A stretch of 64,000 bases of DNA from Aliivibrio salmonicida LFI1238 (GCF_000196495.1 NC_011312.1:2542001-2606000); one strand, 5' to 3'; positions 34,424-44,317 are shown, counted from the first letter of the stretch. A program made the numbers and translations. The notes: generated by a model not told the origin, from the letters alone.

Positions 34424-34762
34424 TTAAATTGCGTCTTCGTCTTCTTCGCCCGTTCGGATACGAATAACACGGCTTACGTCAGTGACGAAAATTTTACCAT
34501 CACCAATTTTTCCAGTCTGCGCCGTTTCAATGATAGCGTCAATGCATTGATCGACAACATCATCATTCACAACAATTTCTAATTTTACTTTCGGTAAGAA
34601 ATCGACCATGTATTCAGCGCCACGGTATAATTCAGTATGACCTTTTTGACGTCCAAAGCCTTTTACTTCAGAGACAGTCATACCTGTGATACCTACATCA
34701 GCAAGGCTTTCTCGCACATCATCTAATTTAAACGGTTTGATGATTGCTTCGATCTTCTTCAT
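34424..34762 (-). CDS. glnB: Nitrogen regulatory protein P-II (GlnB)
   Basis: This 112-residue trimeric signal protein binds ATP and 2-oxoglutarate and regulates NtrB and glutamine synthetase adenylylation. The T-loop contains Tyr46 and the uridylylation site Tyr51 in TELYRGAEYMVDFLPK; the C-terminal signature KIGDGKIFVTDVSRVIRIRTGE is intact. Its uridylyltransferase GlnD is encoded at 57478-60099. No amtB lies beside it, which favours GlnB over GlnK, though the acidic ending leaves some doubt. The start MKKIEAIIKPFK is canonical. Confidence 0.92.
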   Translation of the reverse strand: MKKIEAIIKPFKLDDVRESLADVGITGMTVSEVKGFGRQKGHTELYRGAEYMVDFLPKVKLEIVVNDDVVDQCIDAIIETAQTGKIGDGKIFVTDVSRVIRIRTGEEDEDAI

Positions 34763-34854
34763 ATTAATCCCTTAACATCAATAGTAAATATCAGACCATT
34801 ATCGTCGAGGGGCCATCAACATTCAACCAAGGAATCGCATTACTTACTTCCGCT

Positions 34855-35166
34855 CTATTTCATCGTAGAATAGTAAGCCGCTAAATTTGAGATATCAGTA
34901 TCATTCAGCATTGCCGCCATTGGTTGCATAATTGCCGCATTACCGCCATTACGCTGCTTACTCTTATAAGCTTTTAATGAAGATTCGATATATTGTGCAT
35001 TCTGCCCTTTCAAGTTCGGGTAACCCGGAATCACCGCAATACCATTCGCCCCATGACATGAAGCACAAATTGCAGATTTTGCTTTCCCTGCTGCGGCATC
35101 ACCCGCTGCAAATGTAGACGTTGATACCAATAAGCCGATAACTGCCAGTCCAATTACTTTTTTCAT
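34855..35166 (-). CDS. Small periplasmic c-type cytochrome (c553/c4-like)
   Basis: This 103-residue protein has a signal peptide (1-20, ending TFA) and a single haem site, Cys34-Ala-Ser-Cys37-His38. The axial methionine is likely in AAIMQPMAAML. The C-terminal helix (ISNLAAYYSTMK) is typical of class I cytochromes. It should carry electrons in the periplasm; the partner is unknown. AGGAGCAGTG lies before the ATG. Confidence 0.9.
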   Translation of the reverse strand: MKKVIGLAVIGLLVSTSTFAAGDAAAGKAKSAICASCHGANGIAVIPGYPNLKGQNAQYIESSLKAYKSKQRNGGNAAIMQPMAAMLNDTDISNLAAYYSTMK

Positions 35167-35218
35167 TTACACTGCTCCTTTATTTTTTTAGTCATTTTGC
35201 CAAGTAAATTCCGAATGT

Positions 35219-36550
35219 CTATATTGAGCCTGATTTATGCCAGATCAGCTCACACTCTTTTCCTGAAAATGCTTTACATACAAATAACCCAGTAACAGCC
35301 GCTAATTGGTCATTATAAAAAATGAGCGGCAATCGTGTTCTTTGCCAACTAGGGATCCCATACTCTTGATACAACTTTTTCATTTTACGACTATGTTGTC
35401 TTGCCTCTGGATGAGCAATTAATCCCGTACTATCAAAACGCACCGTCACTCTCTCACCGCTCAAAGGCGATCGCAGAAATAAAGGCATCAAATCAGAATC
35501 ATTGCCGCCTACTGTTTGCTTCAATTCGATATCTCCTAACCCATCAGGTAAGGTTAATATTTCCTTTAATTCCGAGTTCCACTGCGAGACATCGCCATAT
35601 TGTGGAAGGCAATACAGGTAACCTTGAAAACGTCGTAATTGGATCGAATTAATTTCTAAACAAGGATTTGCATCTTGCTGTGCATTAGCCACTTCGTTCC
35701 ATAGCACGCCTAATTGAGCTTGGGTCGGCAAAAGAATAGAAAACTGTTTTAACCATAACCTTAATATAACCTTGCAAGCCGCTTCAGATTCAAGTGCAAG
35801 CGATTCAATCGAAATACCTTGAATCGTATTTTGATAAGCCTTCACTTTTGGTTGAAGTAGTTCAGTCAATAACTGCTCTTGTTCTGCACATAATTGTGCA
35901 CTGCGATTCACCGCTGAAGCAAAACTAGGCCAACGTTGACGCAACAATGGGGTTACCTTGTGGCGTAAGAAGTTTCGGTCAAAGCGAGTATCTTTATTGC
36001 TTTCATCTTCTACCCATTTCAATTGATTCACGTTTGCATACGCTTCAATATCACACCGAGAAGTAGACAATAATGGTCGACATTTTCGTCCCGTAACAAA
36101 AGGGGCTATTACGGGCATTGACGATAAACCAGCAGGACCACTTCCTCTTTTCAATGCTAAGAAAAAGGTTTCTACTTGATCATCTTGGTGTTGCCCTGTT
36201 AATAACAAAGAATGGTTATTAATGTGTTTTGCAAGCACATCGTAACGTGCTTCTCGCGCAACTTCTTCTAAGCTCTGTTGTGGACCAATATCTAAGTTAA
36301 CTCGTTCAATAAACAACGAGATACCAAGGCTATCGCAATAAGATTGACAAAAAACTTCCCACTCAACAGCGTGTTCACTTAATCCATGATTTACATAAAC
36401 AGCAACACAAGGTAATTGATGTAACTTAGAGTAATAAGCCGCTAGATGAAGCAATACAACAGAATCAACACCGCCGCTGAATGCAACCACGAGTTCTGAT
36501 TTAGGTGAAATATAAAGAGATAATGTCTGAGAGAAATGAGAAGAAAGCAT
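35219..36550 (-). CDS. tilS: tRNA(Ile)-lysidine synthase TilS
   Basis: This 443-residue ATP-dependent enzyme modifies C34 of the minor isoleucine tRNA to lysidine, so that it reads AUA codons. The PP-loop VAFSGGVDSVVLLH (about 22-35) lies near the N-terminus, followed by LLTGQHQDDQVETFFLALKRGSG and DESNKDTRFDRNFLRHKV. The C-terminal TilS domain ends in the usual small beta fold (GIPSWQRTRLPLIF). It follows accA, as in other vibrios, but a hairpin terminator lies between them. Confidence 0.94.
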   Translation of the reverse strand: MLSSHFSQTLSLYISPKSELVVAFSGGVDSVVLLHLAAYYSKLHQLPCVAVYVNHGLSEHAVEWEVFCQSYCDSLGISLFIERVNLDIGPQQSLEEVAREARYDVLAKHINNHSLLLTGQHQDDQVETFFLALKRGSGPAGLSSMPVIAPFVTGRKCRPLLSTSRCDIEAYANVNQLKWVEDESNKDTRFDRNFLRHKVTPLLRQRWPSFASAVNRSAQLCAEQEQLLTELLQPKVKAYQNTIQGISIESLALESEAACKVILRLWLKQFSILLPTQAQLGVLWNEVANAQQDANPCLEINSIQLRRFQGYLYCLPQYGDVSQWNSELKEILTLPDGLGDIELKQTVGGNDSDLMPLFLRSPLSGERVTVRFDSTGLIAHPEARQHSRKMKKLYQEYGIPSWQRTRLPLIFYNDQLAAVTGLFVCKAFSGKECELIWHKSGSI

Positions 36551-36572
36551 ATAAAATTAAAACCTAAAAATG

Positions 36573-36600
36573 AAAAAAACGAGCACTAAGGCTCGTTTTC
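36573..36600 (-). terminator. Terminator between accA and tilS
   Basis: On the minus strand AACGAGC and GCTCGTT form a stem around a six-base loop followed by a T-run. It lies 58 bases after the accA stop. Confidence 0.78.
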
Positions 36601-36657
36601 ACTTTACTCTATATTATTAAAATTCGCGAATCTAGTTCCGAACTTTACTCATAATTA

Positions 36658-37617
36658 TTAGCAGTAACCGTAATTCATTAAACGTTGATAACGACGTTCA
36701 AGCAACGCTTCTTCATCAAAACCTTCAAGCTCGTTCAATTGTTCAATTAAACGTTGCTTAATATTCTCAGCCGTTGCTTTATGATTACGATGCGCACCAC
36801 CTAATGGTTCATCAATGATCGTATCAATCAACTCTAGCTCTTTTAAACGAGGAGCAACAAGTCCCATTGCTTCAGCCGCTTGAGGTGCTTTATCTGAATC
36901 ACGCCATAAAATTGAAGCACAACCTTCAGGAGAAATCACTGAATACGTAGAGTATTGAAGCATGTTAACATAATCACCTACACCGATAGCAAGAGCACCA
37001 CCAGAACCGCCTTCACCAACAACATTACAAATCACAGGAACACTTAGCTCAGACATGATTTTAAGGTTCGTAGCAATGGCTTCAGATTGACCACGTTCTT
37101 CAGCACCAACACCTGGATAAGCACCAGCAGTATCAATAAAAGTAATGATCGGCATTTTAAAACGCTCAGCCATTTGCATTAAACGTTTTGCCTTACGGTA
37201 ACCTTCAGGTTTTGGCATACCAAAATTGCGACGTACTTTTTCTTTCGTGCCACGTCCTTTTTGATGACCAATTATCATCACAGGACGGCCATCTAAACGA
37301 GCCATACCACCCACTAATGCTTTATCATCAGCAAAAGCACGATCACCGGCTAATTCATCAAACTCAGTAAACATAAGTTCAATGTAATCTAATACATATG
37401 GACGTTCTGGGTGACGAGCAAGTTGAGCAACTTCCCACGCACCTAAATCACTAAATGTTTTCTTTTTAAGATCTAAACATTTATCTTCTAATTGCTTAAT
37501 TTCTTTATCTAGATCAAGTGCATTATCACCACCACGACGAGAAATATCACGCAGCGCTTCAATTTTAGCTTCTAGTTCTGCAATTGGTTTTTCAAATTCA
37601 AGAAAATTTAGGCTCAT
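36658..37617 (-). CDS. accA: Acetyl-CoA carboxylase carboxyltransferase subunit alpha
   Basis: This 319-residue protein forms, with AccD, the carboxyltransferase that makes malonyl-CoA for fatty-acid synthesis. It begins MSLNFLEFEKPIAELEAKIEAL, contains GHQKGRGTKEKVRRNFGMPKPEGYRKA-type sequence and the GEGGSGGALAIGVGD oxyanion region, and has the E. coli length. It follows dnaE by 51 bases, the conserved dnaE-accA order. AGGAT precedes the ATG. Confidence 0.97.
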   Translation of the reverse strand: MSLNFLEFEKPIAELEAKIEALRDISRRGGDNALDLDKEIKQLEDKCLDLKKKTFSDLGAWEVAQLARHPERPYVLDYIELMFTEFDELAGDRAFADDKALVGGMARLDGRPVMIIGHQKGRGTKEKVRRNFGMPKPEGYRKAKRLMQMAERFKMPIITFIDTAGAYPGVGAEERGQSEAIATNLKIMSELSVPVICNVVGEGGSGGALAIGVGDYVNMLQYSTYSVISPEGCASILWRDSDKAPQAAEAMGLVAPRLKELELIDTIIDEPLGGAHRNHKATAENIKQRLIEQLNELEGFDEEALLERRYQRLMNYGYC

Positions 37618-37668
37618 TAAAGAATCCTTGTTAGTTCAAGGCCGCTCAAATTAGCAGCCTTACTTATT

Positions 37669-40600
37669 CTAGTTAAATTCAAGCTCGACTTGCTGTTCGC
37701 CAAGCAACGACTTCAAATCATCTATTAGTTGGTCTGTTGGCGTAACTCGCCACTCCGTCCCTAGGACCAACTTAACACGAGCATCGGCTCGCTGATAATA
37801 TACGTTTACCGGGACAGTCCCTGCCCGATTAGGCTCTAGTATTTGACTAAAGCGTTCAAAAAATTGGTTGTTAATTTGCGCATCGGTAACAGAAACGGAC
37901 AATCCACGAGCGTATTTTTCTCGTGCATCTCCCAATGACATCACTTCACGGGCAGACATTTTAAGCCCCCCATTGAAATCATCAAAGCTGACCTGTCCAG
38001 AAACAAGCACTATTTTGTCAGTTTCTAGCAAATCAGCGTATCGATCAAGGGCATCAGAGAACAACATCACTTCCATTCGGCCAGATCGGTCATCTAATGT
38101 CATTAAACCAATACGACTGCCTCGTTTGGTGGTCATTACTCTAGCAGCAATAACTAAACCTGCAACCGTTACAGTTTGATCGCGTCTCGTAACGTGAGCA
38201 TCATTCAAACGCCACGTTGTATATCGAGACAATTCTTTAATGTACGCATTAACGGGGTGCCCCGTTAGATAAAGACCTAAGGTTTCCCGCTCCCCTTCAA
38301 GCCATACTTTCTCTGGCCATCGCGGAACATGCGTATAAGCTTGTTCGACTTCTTCTGGTGCTTGAGTTAATACCCCAAACATGTCTGATTGCCCAAACGA
38401 TTCTGCTTGATGGTGTTGACCTGCCGCCTTCATTGCATCTTCTACCGATGCCATTAATGCGGCTCTATGAGGACCAAGGCGATCCAAAGCACCAGAACGA
38501 ATTAATTTTTCCACAATACGTTTATTGGTTTTTTTCGTGTCAATTCGAGAACAAAAATCGAATAAATCACGGAAATAACCACCTTTATTTCGTGCTTCGA
38601 TAATATTTTCAATAGGGCCTTCACCAACCCCTTTAATCGCACCAATACCGTAAACAATGGCGCCATCTTCATCAACATTAAAACGATAAAGGCCCGCATT
38701 TACATCTGGCGGTAATACTTTCAGTTTCATACGAAAACATTCATCAACTAAGCCGATGATTTTGTCCGTATTATCCATATCGGCCGTCATTACCGCTGCC
38801 ATGAATTCGGCTGGATAGTGCGTTTTTAACCATAATGTTTGATAAGAAACCAGAGCATAGGCCGCTGAGTGCGATTTGTTAAAACCATAACCGGCAAACT
38901 TTTCTACCAAGTCGAAGATTTTCATCGACAACTCGCCATCTACGCCATTCGCAATCGCACCGTCTTTAAACGTACCACGCTGTTTTGCCATTTCTTCGGG
39001 TTTTTTCTTACCCATAGCACGACGAAGCATATCGGCGCCACCTAGCGTATAACCCGCTAAGATCTGTGCAATTTGCATTACTTGTTCTTGGTATAAAATA
39101 ATGCCGTACGTTGGTTCTAGCGTTTCTTTTAATGACTCATGCTGCCAATTTACATCAGGATAAGACACCTCTTCACGACCATGTTTACGGTCAATAAAGT
39201 TATCTACCATCCCTGATTGCAAAGGACCAGGACGGAAAAGTGCCACCAAAGCGATGATATCTTCAAAGCTATCGGGCTGTAATCGCTTGATCAGATCTTT
39301 CATTCCACGAGATTCTAACTGGAATACCGCGGTCGTTTCTGAATTTTGTAACAACTTAAAGGACGCTTGATCGTCAAGAGGGATCGATTCGATTCGAACC
39401 GCTTCTTTTCCTTCTTTTTCTCGTCGAGGGTTAATTAAACCCAACGCCCAATCAATGATCGTTAAGGTTCGTAGGCCTAAGAAGTCGAATTTAACTAAAC
39501 CTGCGGTTTCAACATCATTCTTATCAAACTGTGTAACAGGGAAATTACCATCCGCATCACAATACAATGGTGAGAAATCCGTAATCGTCGTTGGTGAAAT
39601 AACAACACCACCCGCATGCTTACCTGCATTTCGTGTACAACCTTCTAAGATTCTACACATATCGATAAGAGCACGAACTTCTTCATCTGCATTATACAGT
39701 TCAGGCAGTTGTGGTTCTGCTTCAAAAGCTTTCGCTAACGTCATACCAGGATCTGTCGGTATTAACTTTGAAAGACGATCAACAAAACCATAAGGATGAC
39801 CAAGCACTCGACCAACATCTCGAATTACCGCTTTAGCCGCCATCGTACCAAAGGTAATAATTTGGGATACCGCATCACGACCATATATTTCAGCAACGTG
39901 CTCAATAACCTTATCACGCTTATCCATACAGAAGTCGATATCGAAATCGGGCATCGAGACACGCTCAGGGTTCAAGAATCGTTCGAATAACAGGTCATAT
40001 TCAAGTGGATCGAGATCGGTAATATCTAACGCATAGGCAACAAGTGAACCAGCACCTGACCCTCGCCCAGGTCCAACTGGAATTAAGTTATCTTTTGACC
40101 ACTGGATAAACTCCATTACGATCAAGAAATAACCAGGGAATCCCATTTGGTTAATTACATCGAGTTCTATTTGCAGACGTTCATCGTATTCTGGTCGACG
40201 CTCTAAACGTACTTTTTCATCTGGGAACAAAAAGGCTAAACGTCTTTCTAATCCTTCTTGAGATTTCTTGACGAGGAAATCTTCAATCTTCATTCCTTCC
40301 GTTGGGAAGTTAGGCAGAAAGTATTCACCTAAACGAACGGTAACATTACAACGCTTGGCTATCTCAACACTGTTTTCTAACGCTTCTGGGATGTCAGCAA
40401 AAAGCTCACACATCTCCTCTTCCGTTCTCAAATACTGTTGTGAACTGTAGTTTTTAGGTCGACGAGGATCTTCTAAAGTAAAGCCATCATGAATCGCGAC
40501 ACGGATCTCATGAGCATCAAAATCATCGGCTTTGATAAAACAAACATCATTTGTTGCTACAACTGGCAACCCTTCTTTTTCAGCAAGATCAACAGCAAAA

Positions 40601-41148
40601 TGAAGATAGCTGTCTTCGTCAACACGCCCTGTCCGGATCAATTCTAAATAATAATGATCAGGAAAATACGTTTTGTAAAAATCGACACATTCATTAACTA
40701 ATTCTTGATTACCTTTTAATAAGGCTTTACCTACATCCCCATTTTTCGCACCAGAAAGGATAATTAATCCTTCTTTATGTTCAATTAACCACTCTTTATC
40801 CATAACAGGGGTATGTTGAACATGGCCACGCAAATAAGCTTTTGATATCAATAAAGTCAGGTTTTTATAACCTTCATTATTTTTTGCCAAAACGGTCAAA
40901 TTAAACAGTTCATTACCAAACTCTGTTGATTGAACTTTAAAGTCAGCACCAATAATCGGTTTAATACCTGCACCATGTGCTGCAAAATAGTATTTAACCA
41001 AACCACACAAGTTGGTAAAGTCAGTCAACCCCATCGCTGGCATATTTAACTCAGCCATCTTTTTAACTAATGGTGGAACCTTTGAAAGCCCATCAATTAA
41101 GGAGAAATCACTGTGTACCCTAAGGTGTACGAATTTGGTTTCAGACAT
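37669..41148 (-). CDS. dnaE: DNA polymerase III alpha subunit DnaE
   Basis: This 1159-residue replicative polymerase is one residue shorter than E. coli DnaE. It has an N-terminal PHP domain (FVHLRVHSDFSLIDG), the polymerase acidic motif PDFDIDFCMDKRD near 400, GPGRGSGAGSLVAYAL, the fingers region QEQVMQIAQILAGY, helix-hairpin-helix GFNKSHSAAYALVSY, and an OB fold near 980-1060. The ATG overlaps the rnhB stop (TAATG). It assembles with the epsilon subunit encoded at 26079-26810. Confidence 0.97.
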   Translation of the reverse strand: MSETKFVHLRVHSDFSLIDGLSKVPPLVKKMAELNMPAMGLTDFTNLCGLVKYYFAAHGAGIKPIIGADFKVQSTEFGNELFNLTVLAKNNEGYKNLTLLISKAYLRGHVQHTPVMDKEWLIEHKEGLIILSGAKNGDVGKALLKGNQELVNECVDFYKTYFPDHYYLELIRTGRVDEDSYLHFAVDLAEKEGLPVVATNDVCFIKADDFDAHEIRVAIHDGFTLEDPRRPKNYSSQQYLRTEEEMCELFADIPEALENSVEIAKRCNVTVRLGEYFLPNFPTEGMKIEDFLVKKSQEGLERRLAFLFPDEKVRLERRPEYDERLQIELDVINQMGFPGYFLIVMEFIQWSKDNLIPVGPGRGSGAGSLVAYALDITDLDPLEYDLLFERFLNPERVSMPDFDIDFCMDKRDKVIEHVAEIYGRDAVSQIITFGTMAAKAVIRDVGRVLGHPYGFVDRLSKLIPTDPGMTLAKAFEAEPQLPELYNADEEVRALIDMCRILEGCTRNAGKHAGGVVISPTTITDFSPLYCDADGNFPVTQFDKNDVETAGLVKFDFLGLRTLTIIDWALGLINPRREKEGKEAVRIESIPLDDQASFKLLQNSETTAVFQLESRGMKDLIKRLQPDSFEDIIALVALFRPGPLQSGMVDNFIDRKHGREEVSYPDVNWQHESLKETLEPTYGIILYQEQVMQIAQILAGYTLGGADMLRRAMGKKKPEEMAKQRGTFKDGAIANGVDGELSMKIFDLVEKFAGYGFNKSHSAAYALVSYQTLWLKTHYPAEFMAAVMTADMDNTDKIIGLVDECFRMKLKVLPPDVNAGLYRFNVDEDGAIVYGIGAIKGVGEGPIENIIEARNKGGYFRDLFDFCSRIDTKKTNKRIVEKLIRSGALDRLGPHRAALMASVEDAMKAAGQHHQAESFGQSDMFGVLTQAPEEVEQAYTHVPRWPEKVWLEGERETLGLYLTGHPVNAYIKELSRYTTWRLNDAHVTRRDQTVTVAGLVIAARVMTTKRGSRIGLMTLDDRSGRMEVMLFSDALDRYADLLETDKIVLVSGQVSFDDFNGGLKMSAREVMSLGDAREKYARGLSVSVTDAQINNQFFERFSQILEPNRAGTVPVNVYYQRADARVKLVLGTEWRVTPTDQLIDDLKSLLGEQQVELEFN

Positions 41149-41771
41149 TACTCGATCCCTAAAACACGTTTTACAGGTTTAAAACTACGACGATGCTCTG
41201 AAATAACACCGTGCTCTTCAATCGCAGCAAAATGCGCCTTGGTTGGATAACCTTTGTGTTTAGCAAAGCCATATTGAGGGAACTCTTTATCCAATACTTC
41301 CATTTCTCTGTCACGAGTAACCTTAGCAAGAATTGAAGCCGCGCTGATCTCTTGAACGCGTAAATCACCTTTTACAACCGCTAAACCAGCCATTGGCAAT
41401 TCAGGCACCTTATTCCCATCAATTAGAGCGAAATCAGGAGTAACCTTCAACCCAGCAATAGCTCTTTGCATCGCAACCATTGTGGCTTGTAAAATATTCA
41501 ACTCATCGATCTCATGTGCTTCACATCGCCCTAAAGACCAAGCTAACGCTTTTTCTTGAATTTCAGGAAATAACAAATCACGTTTTTTTTCTGTCAATTT
41601 TTTTGAATCCGTTAATCCTTCAATTGGATTATTAGGATCTAAAATAACAGCAGCAGTCACAACCGCACCCACTAACGGGCCGCGTCCAACTTCATCAACG
41701 CCCGCAAATAACTGATAGCCTTGTGGGTACTCAAATGGAGGTAATTCTTTAGAATCTATTTTCTTTGTCAT
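41148..41771 (-). CDS. rnhB: Ribonuclease HII
   Basis: This 207-residue enzyme removes ribonucleotides from DNA and RNA-DNA hybrids. The catalytic motif GVDEVGRGPLVGAVV (Asp, Glu) lies near the N-terminus and further acidic residues lie in ALIDGNKVP and KVTRDREM; KHKGYPTKAH is also typical. It is wedged between lpxB (four bases) and dnaE (one-base overlap), so translation is probably coupled. Confidence 0.95.
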   Translation of the reverse strand: MTKKIDSKELPPFEYPQGYQLFAGVDEVGRGPLVGAVVTAAVILDPNNPIEGLTDSKKLTEKKRDLLFPEIQEKALAWSLGRCEAHEIDELNILQATMVAMQRAIAGLKVTPDFALIDGNKVPELPMAGLAVVKGDLRVQEISAASILAKVTRDREMEVLDKEFPQYGFAKHKGYPTKAHFAAIEEHGVISEHRRSFKPVKRVLGIE

Positions 41772-41775
41772 TAGA

Positions 41776-42927
41776 TTATTCTGCTGTTTCTTTATTAATT
41801 AGACGTAAGACGGCATTAGCAGCTTGTTTATCTGCATCTTTTTTAATCCACTGGTGCATCTCTGTAAATCTATCGATCAATTCGCTGTTATCTTGGCTTA
41901 ATACTTTTTCCATCGCAGGGTATAGAAAATCAGGATGACACTCTTCTTGAATAAACTCTTGAACCAATTCCTTTCCTGCTAACACATTAGGCAATGAAAC
42001 AAATTCGGTGATAGAGAGTTTTTGCGCAATCCATCCGGTTAATTTATTCACTTGGTAACCAACAACCATTGGTCTTTTAATTAGCATACATTCAAGTGCT
42101 ACTGTACCAGAAGCCAATAAAACAGAATCTGCGGCAGTCATTACATTACGAGCGGTATCTTGAATGATAATAAATTTAAGTTCAGGAGCCGTTTCTTTCC
42201 AAATCACTTCAAATTGCTCACGACGTTTTTCATTCACGGCCGCCACAACAAACCCCATATTAGGGTGTTTTTGATGTATTCTCTGACACGTCTCTATAAA
42301 CGGTTTTGCGATTAATGCCACTTCACCACCACGGCTCCCAGGTAATACCGCTAACCATTGGCGATCTAATTCTAGACCCAACAATTTACGAGCCGCTATT
42401 TTATCACTCTGCATTGGGATCGCATCTGCCAATGTATGACCAATAAATTCACAAGCCACATTGTATTTATCATAAAATACTTTTTCAAACGGTAAAAAGG
42501 CGAGAACTAAATCAGTTGCTGCATCGATTTTAAAAATACGCTTTGGACGCCAAGCCCAAACAGAAGGGCTCACATAATGAACGGTTTTGATACCCGAATC
42601 TTTCAACGTTTTCTCTAAACGTAAGTTAAAATCAGGCGCATCAATACCAATAAAAACATCCGGTGGATTTTGAGAAAAATAACGGACAAGTTCAGCTTTA
42701 ACTTTTAATAAACGAGGTAAACGTCCAAGAACCTCAACCAAGCCCATTACCGCCAGCTCTTCCATATCAAATAATGACTCACACCCTTGAGCTATCATTT
42801 TAGGTCCACCGATCCCTACAAACTCAGCATTAGGATATTGTGCTTTAACCGACTTAATAAAGCCTTCACCTAGCGTGTCACCAGAGAGTTCTCCTGCAAC
42901 GATACCGATTCGTAATGGTTTGGTCAT
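41776..42927 (-). CDS. lpxB: Lipid-A-disaccharide synthase LpxB
   Basis: This 383-residue inner-membrane-associated glycosyltransferase joins UDP-diacylglucosamine and lipid X in lipid A synthesis. It shows IVAGELSGDTLGEGFI, FVGIGGPKM, GIDAPDFNLRLEK, YVSPSVWAWRPKRI and LLASGTVALECML, all family hallmarks. It follows lpxA in the conserved lpxD-fabZ-lpxA-lpxB order, but a hairpin lies in the 76-base gap. Confidence 0.96.
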   Translation of the reverse strand: MTKPLRIGIVAGELSGDTLGEGFIKSVKAQYPNAEFVGIGGPKMIAQGCESLFDMEELAVMGLVEVLGRLPRLLKVKAELVRYFSQNPPDVFIGIDAPDFNLRLEKTLKDSGIKTVHYVSPSVWAWRPKRIFKIDAATDLVLAFLPFEKVFYDKYNVACEFIGHTLADAIPMQSDKIAARKLLGLELDRQWLAVLPGSRGGEVALIAKPFIETCQRIHQKHPNMGFVVAAVNEKRREQFEVIWKETAPELKFIIIQDTARNVMTAADSVLLASGTVALECMLIKRPMVVGYQVNKLTGWIAQKLSITEFVSLPNVLAGKELVQEFIQEECHPDFLYPAMEKVLSQDNSELIDRFTEMHQWIKKDADKQAANAVLRLINKETAE

Positions 42928-42941
42928 ATTTACTCCAAAAT

Positions 42942-42970
42942 AAAAAAGGCCTACACGAAATAGGCCTTTA
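42942..42970 (-). terminator. Hairpin terminator between lpxA and lpxB
   Basis: On the minus strand AAAGGCCTA and TAGGCCTTT form a nine-base stem followed by TTTATT. It lies inside the otherwise continuous lpx gene cluster. Confidence 0.75.
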
Positions 42971-43003
42971 TAATATGCTTATATAATTATCTAAACGCCA
43001 TAA

Positions 43004-43792
43004 TTAACGAATAATACCGCGCGTAGATTTTTCAAACAAATCTAAGAAACCTTGAAGAACTGGGAATGCTTCAATTTCTGTCTTTATCTCTTCTTTTGCT
43101 TCTTCTAACGTATTACCGTTACGGTAAAGCGCTTTATAAGCACGGCGAATAGCATGAATTTCAGGCTTTTCAAAACCACGGCGCTTTAGCCCTTCGATAT
43201 TAATACCAAAAGGTTTACAGTGATTTCCTTGTGCCATAACAAAAGGAGGAACGTCTTGAACAACAACAGATGCACCGCCAATAAAGCTATGAGCTCCAAC
43301 TGTACAGAACTGATGCACTGGAGATAATGCAGAAACAATCGCATAATCTTCAATAGTGACATGGCCCGCTAACGTTGCATTGTTACCCATGATGATGTTA
43401 CTGCCAACAATACAATCATGCGCGATATGTACATTCACACAAAGTAAGTTGTCATTACCTACGGTTGTTACACCACGATCTTGAACCGTACCGCGATGAA
43501 TCTGAACACTTTCACGGATAAAGTTACGATCACCAACAACGACTTTTGTTGCTTCACCGCCATATTTTTTATCTTGGCTTTCTTCACCAATAATCGCGAA
43601 TGAAAAAATACGGTTATCTTTGCCGATTATCGTGTCACCTTTGATGACAACATGCGACATTACTTCTGTACCTTCTCCAATAGTTACATTGCCTGAAATA
43701 TAACTAAATGGGCCAACAGATACATTAGCTTCAATAGTCACATCACCTTCAATAACTGCGGATGGGTGAATTTGAGCCGTTTCATGAATCAT
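43004..43792 (-). CDS. lpxA: UDP-N-acetylglucosamine acyltransferase LpxA
   Basis: This 262-residue trimeric left-handed beta-helix enzyme puts the first 3-hydroxyacyl chain on UDP-GlcNAc. Hexapeptide repeats run from about 8 to 190 (IHPSAVIEGDVTIEANVSVG); the catalytic histidine region is NVHIAHDCIVG, and GNHCKPFGINIEGLKRRGF follows. The ATG at 43792, two bases after the fabZ stop, gives the exact E. coli length; an upstream in-frame start would overlap fabZ and is rejected. Confidence 0.96.
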   Translation of the reverse strand: MIHETAQIHPSAVIEGDVTIEANVSVGPFSYISGNVTIGEGTEVMSHVVIKGDTIIGKDNRIFSFAIIGEESQDKKYGGEATKVVVGDRNFIRESVQIHRGTVQDRGVTTVGNDNLLCVNVHIAHDCIVGSNIIMGNNATLAGHVTIEDYAIVSALSPVHQFCTVGAHSFIGGASVVVQDVPPFVMAQGNHCKPFGINIEGLKRRGFEKPEIHAIRRAYKALYRNGNTLEEAKEEIKTEIEAFPVLQGFLDLFEKSTRGIIR

Positions 43793-43794
43793 AA

Positions 43795-44247
43795 TTAAAA
43801 CTCTCGTCTCGCACATTTAAGTTCAGCAGAACATACGACAGCGCCATCAACTTTTGCGACACCATTAAATAGAGCAATACCGCGACGATCTTTAATGAAT
43901 TCAACTTCAAGAACAAGCTGATCACCAGGCACTACTGGCTTACGGAATTTTGCTTTATCAATACTAGCAAAATAATACAATTCATTTTCAGCAGGAGCAC
44001 CAAACGATTTAAACGCTAACAAACCCGTTGCTTGAGCCATAGCTTCAAGAATAAGAACACCGGGAAATATAGGCATTTGAGGGAAGTGACCCGTAAACTG
44101 AGGCTCATTAACTGACACGTTTTTAATCGCATGCAAGTACTTTTCTTCTTCAAAGTCGATTACGCGGTCAATTAATAAAAATGGGTAACGGTGAGGCAAT
44201 AGTGCCTGAATCTCTGTAATCGTTAGTGTTTTATTTTCACGAGTCAA
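43795..44247 (-). CDS. fabZ: 3-hydroxyacyl-ACP dehydratase FabZ
   Basis: This 150-residue hot-dog-fold enzyme dehydrates 3-hydroxyacyl-ACP in fatty-acid synthesis and competes with LpxA for substrate. It has LPHRYPFLLIDRV, the catalytic His in GHFPQMPIFPGVLILEAMAQA and the Glu of the same helix. The best start is a TTG at 44247 (TTGACTCGTGAAAAT), with AGGA seven bases upstream; this matches the family N-terminus, and a TTG start is also used by E. coli fabZ. An ATG at 44274 would add nine unrelated residues. Confidence 0.93.
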   Translation of the reverse strand: MTRENKTLTITEIQALLPHRYPFLLIDRVIDFEEEKYLHAIKNVSVNEPQFTGHFPQMPIFPGVLILEAMAQATGLLAFKSFGAPAENELYYFASIDKAKFRKPVVPGDQLVLEVEFIKDRRGIALFNGVAKVDGAVVCSAELKCARREF

Positions 44248-44317
44248 AATAGTATTCCTGTAAAACAATATCATATCTGAGTAATAGTGTAGCTCAAATA
44301 GAGTAATAATAGATAGA

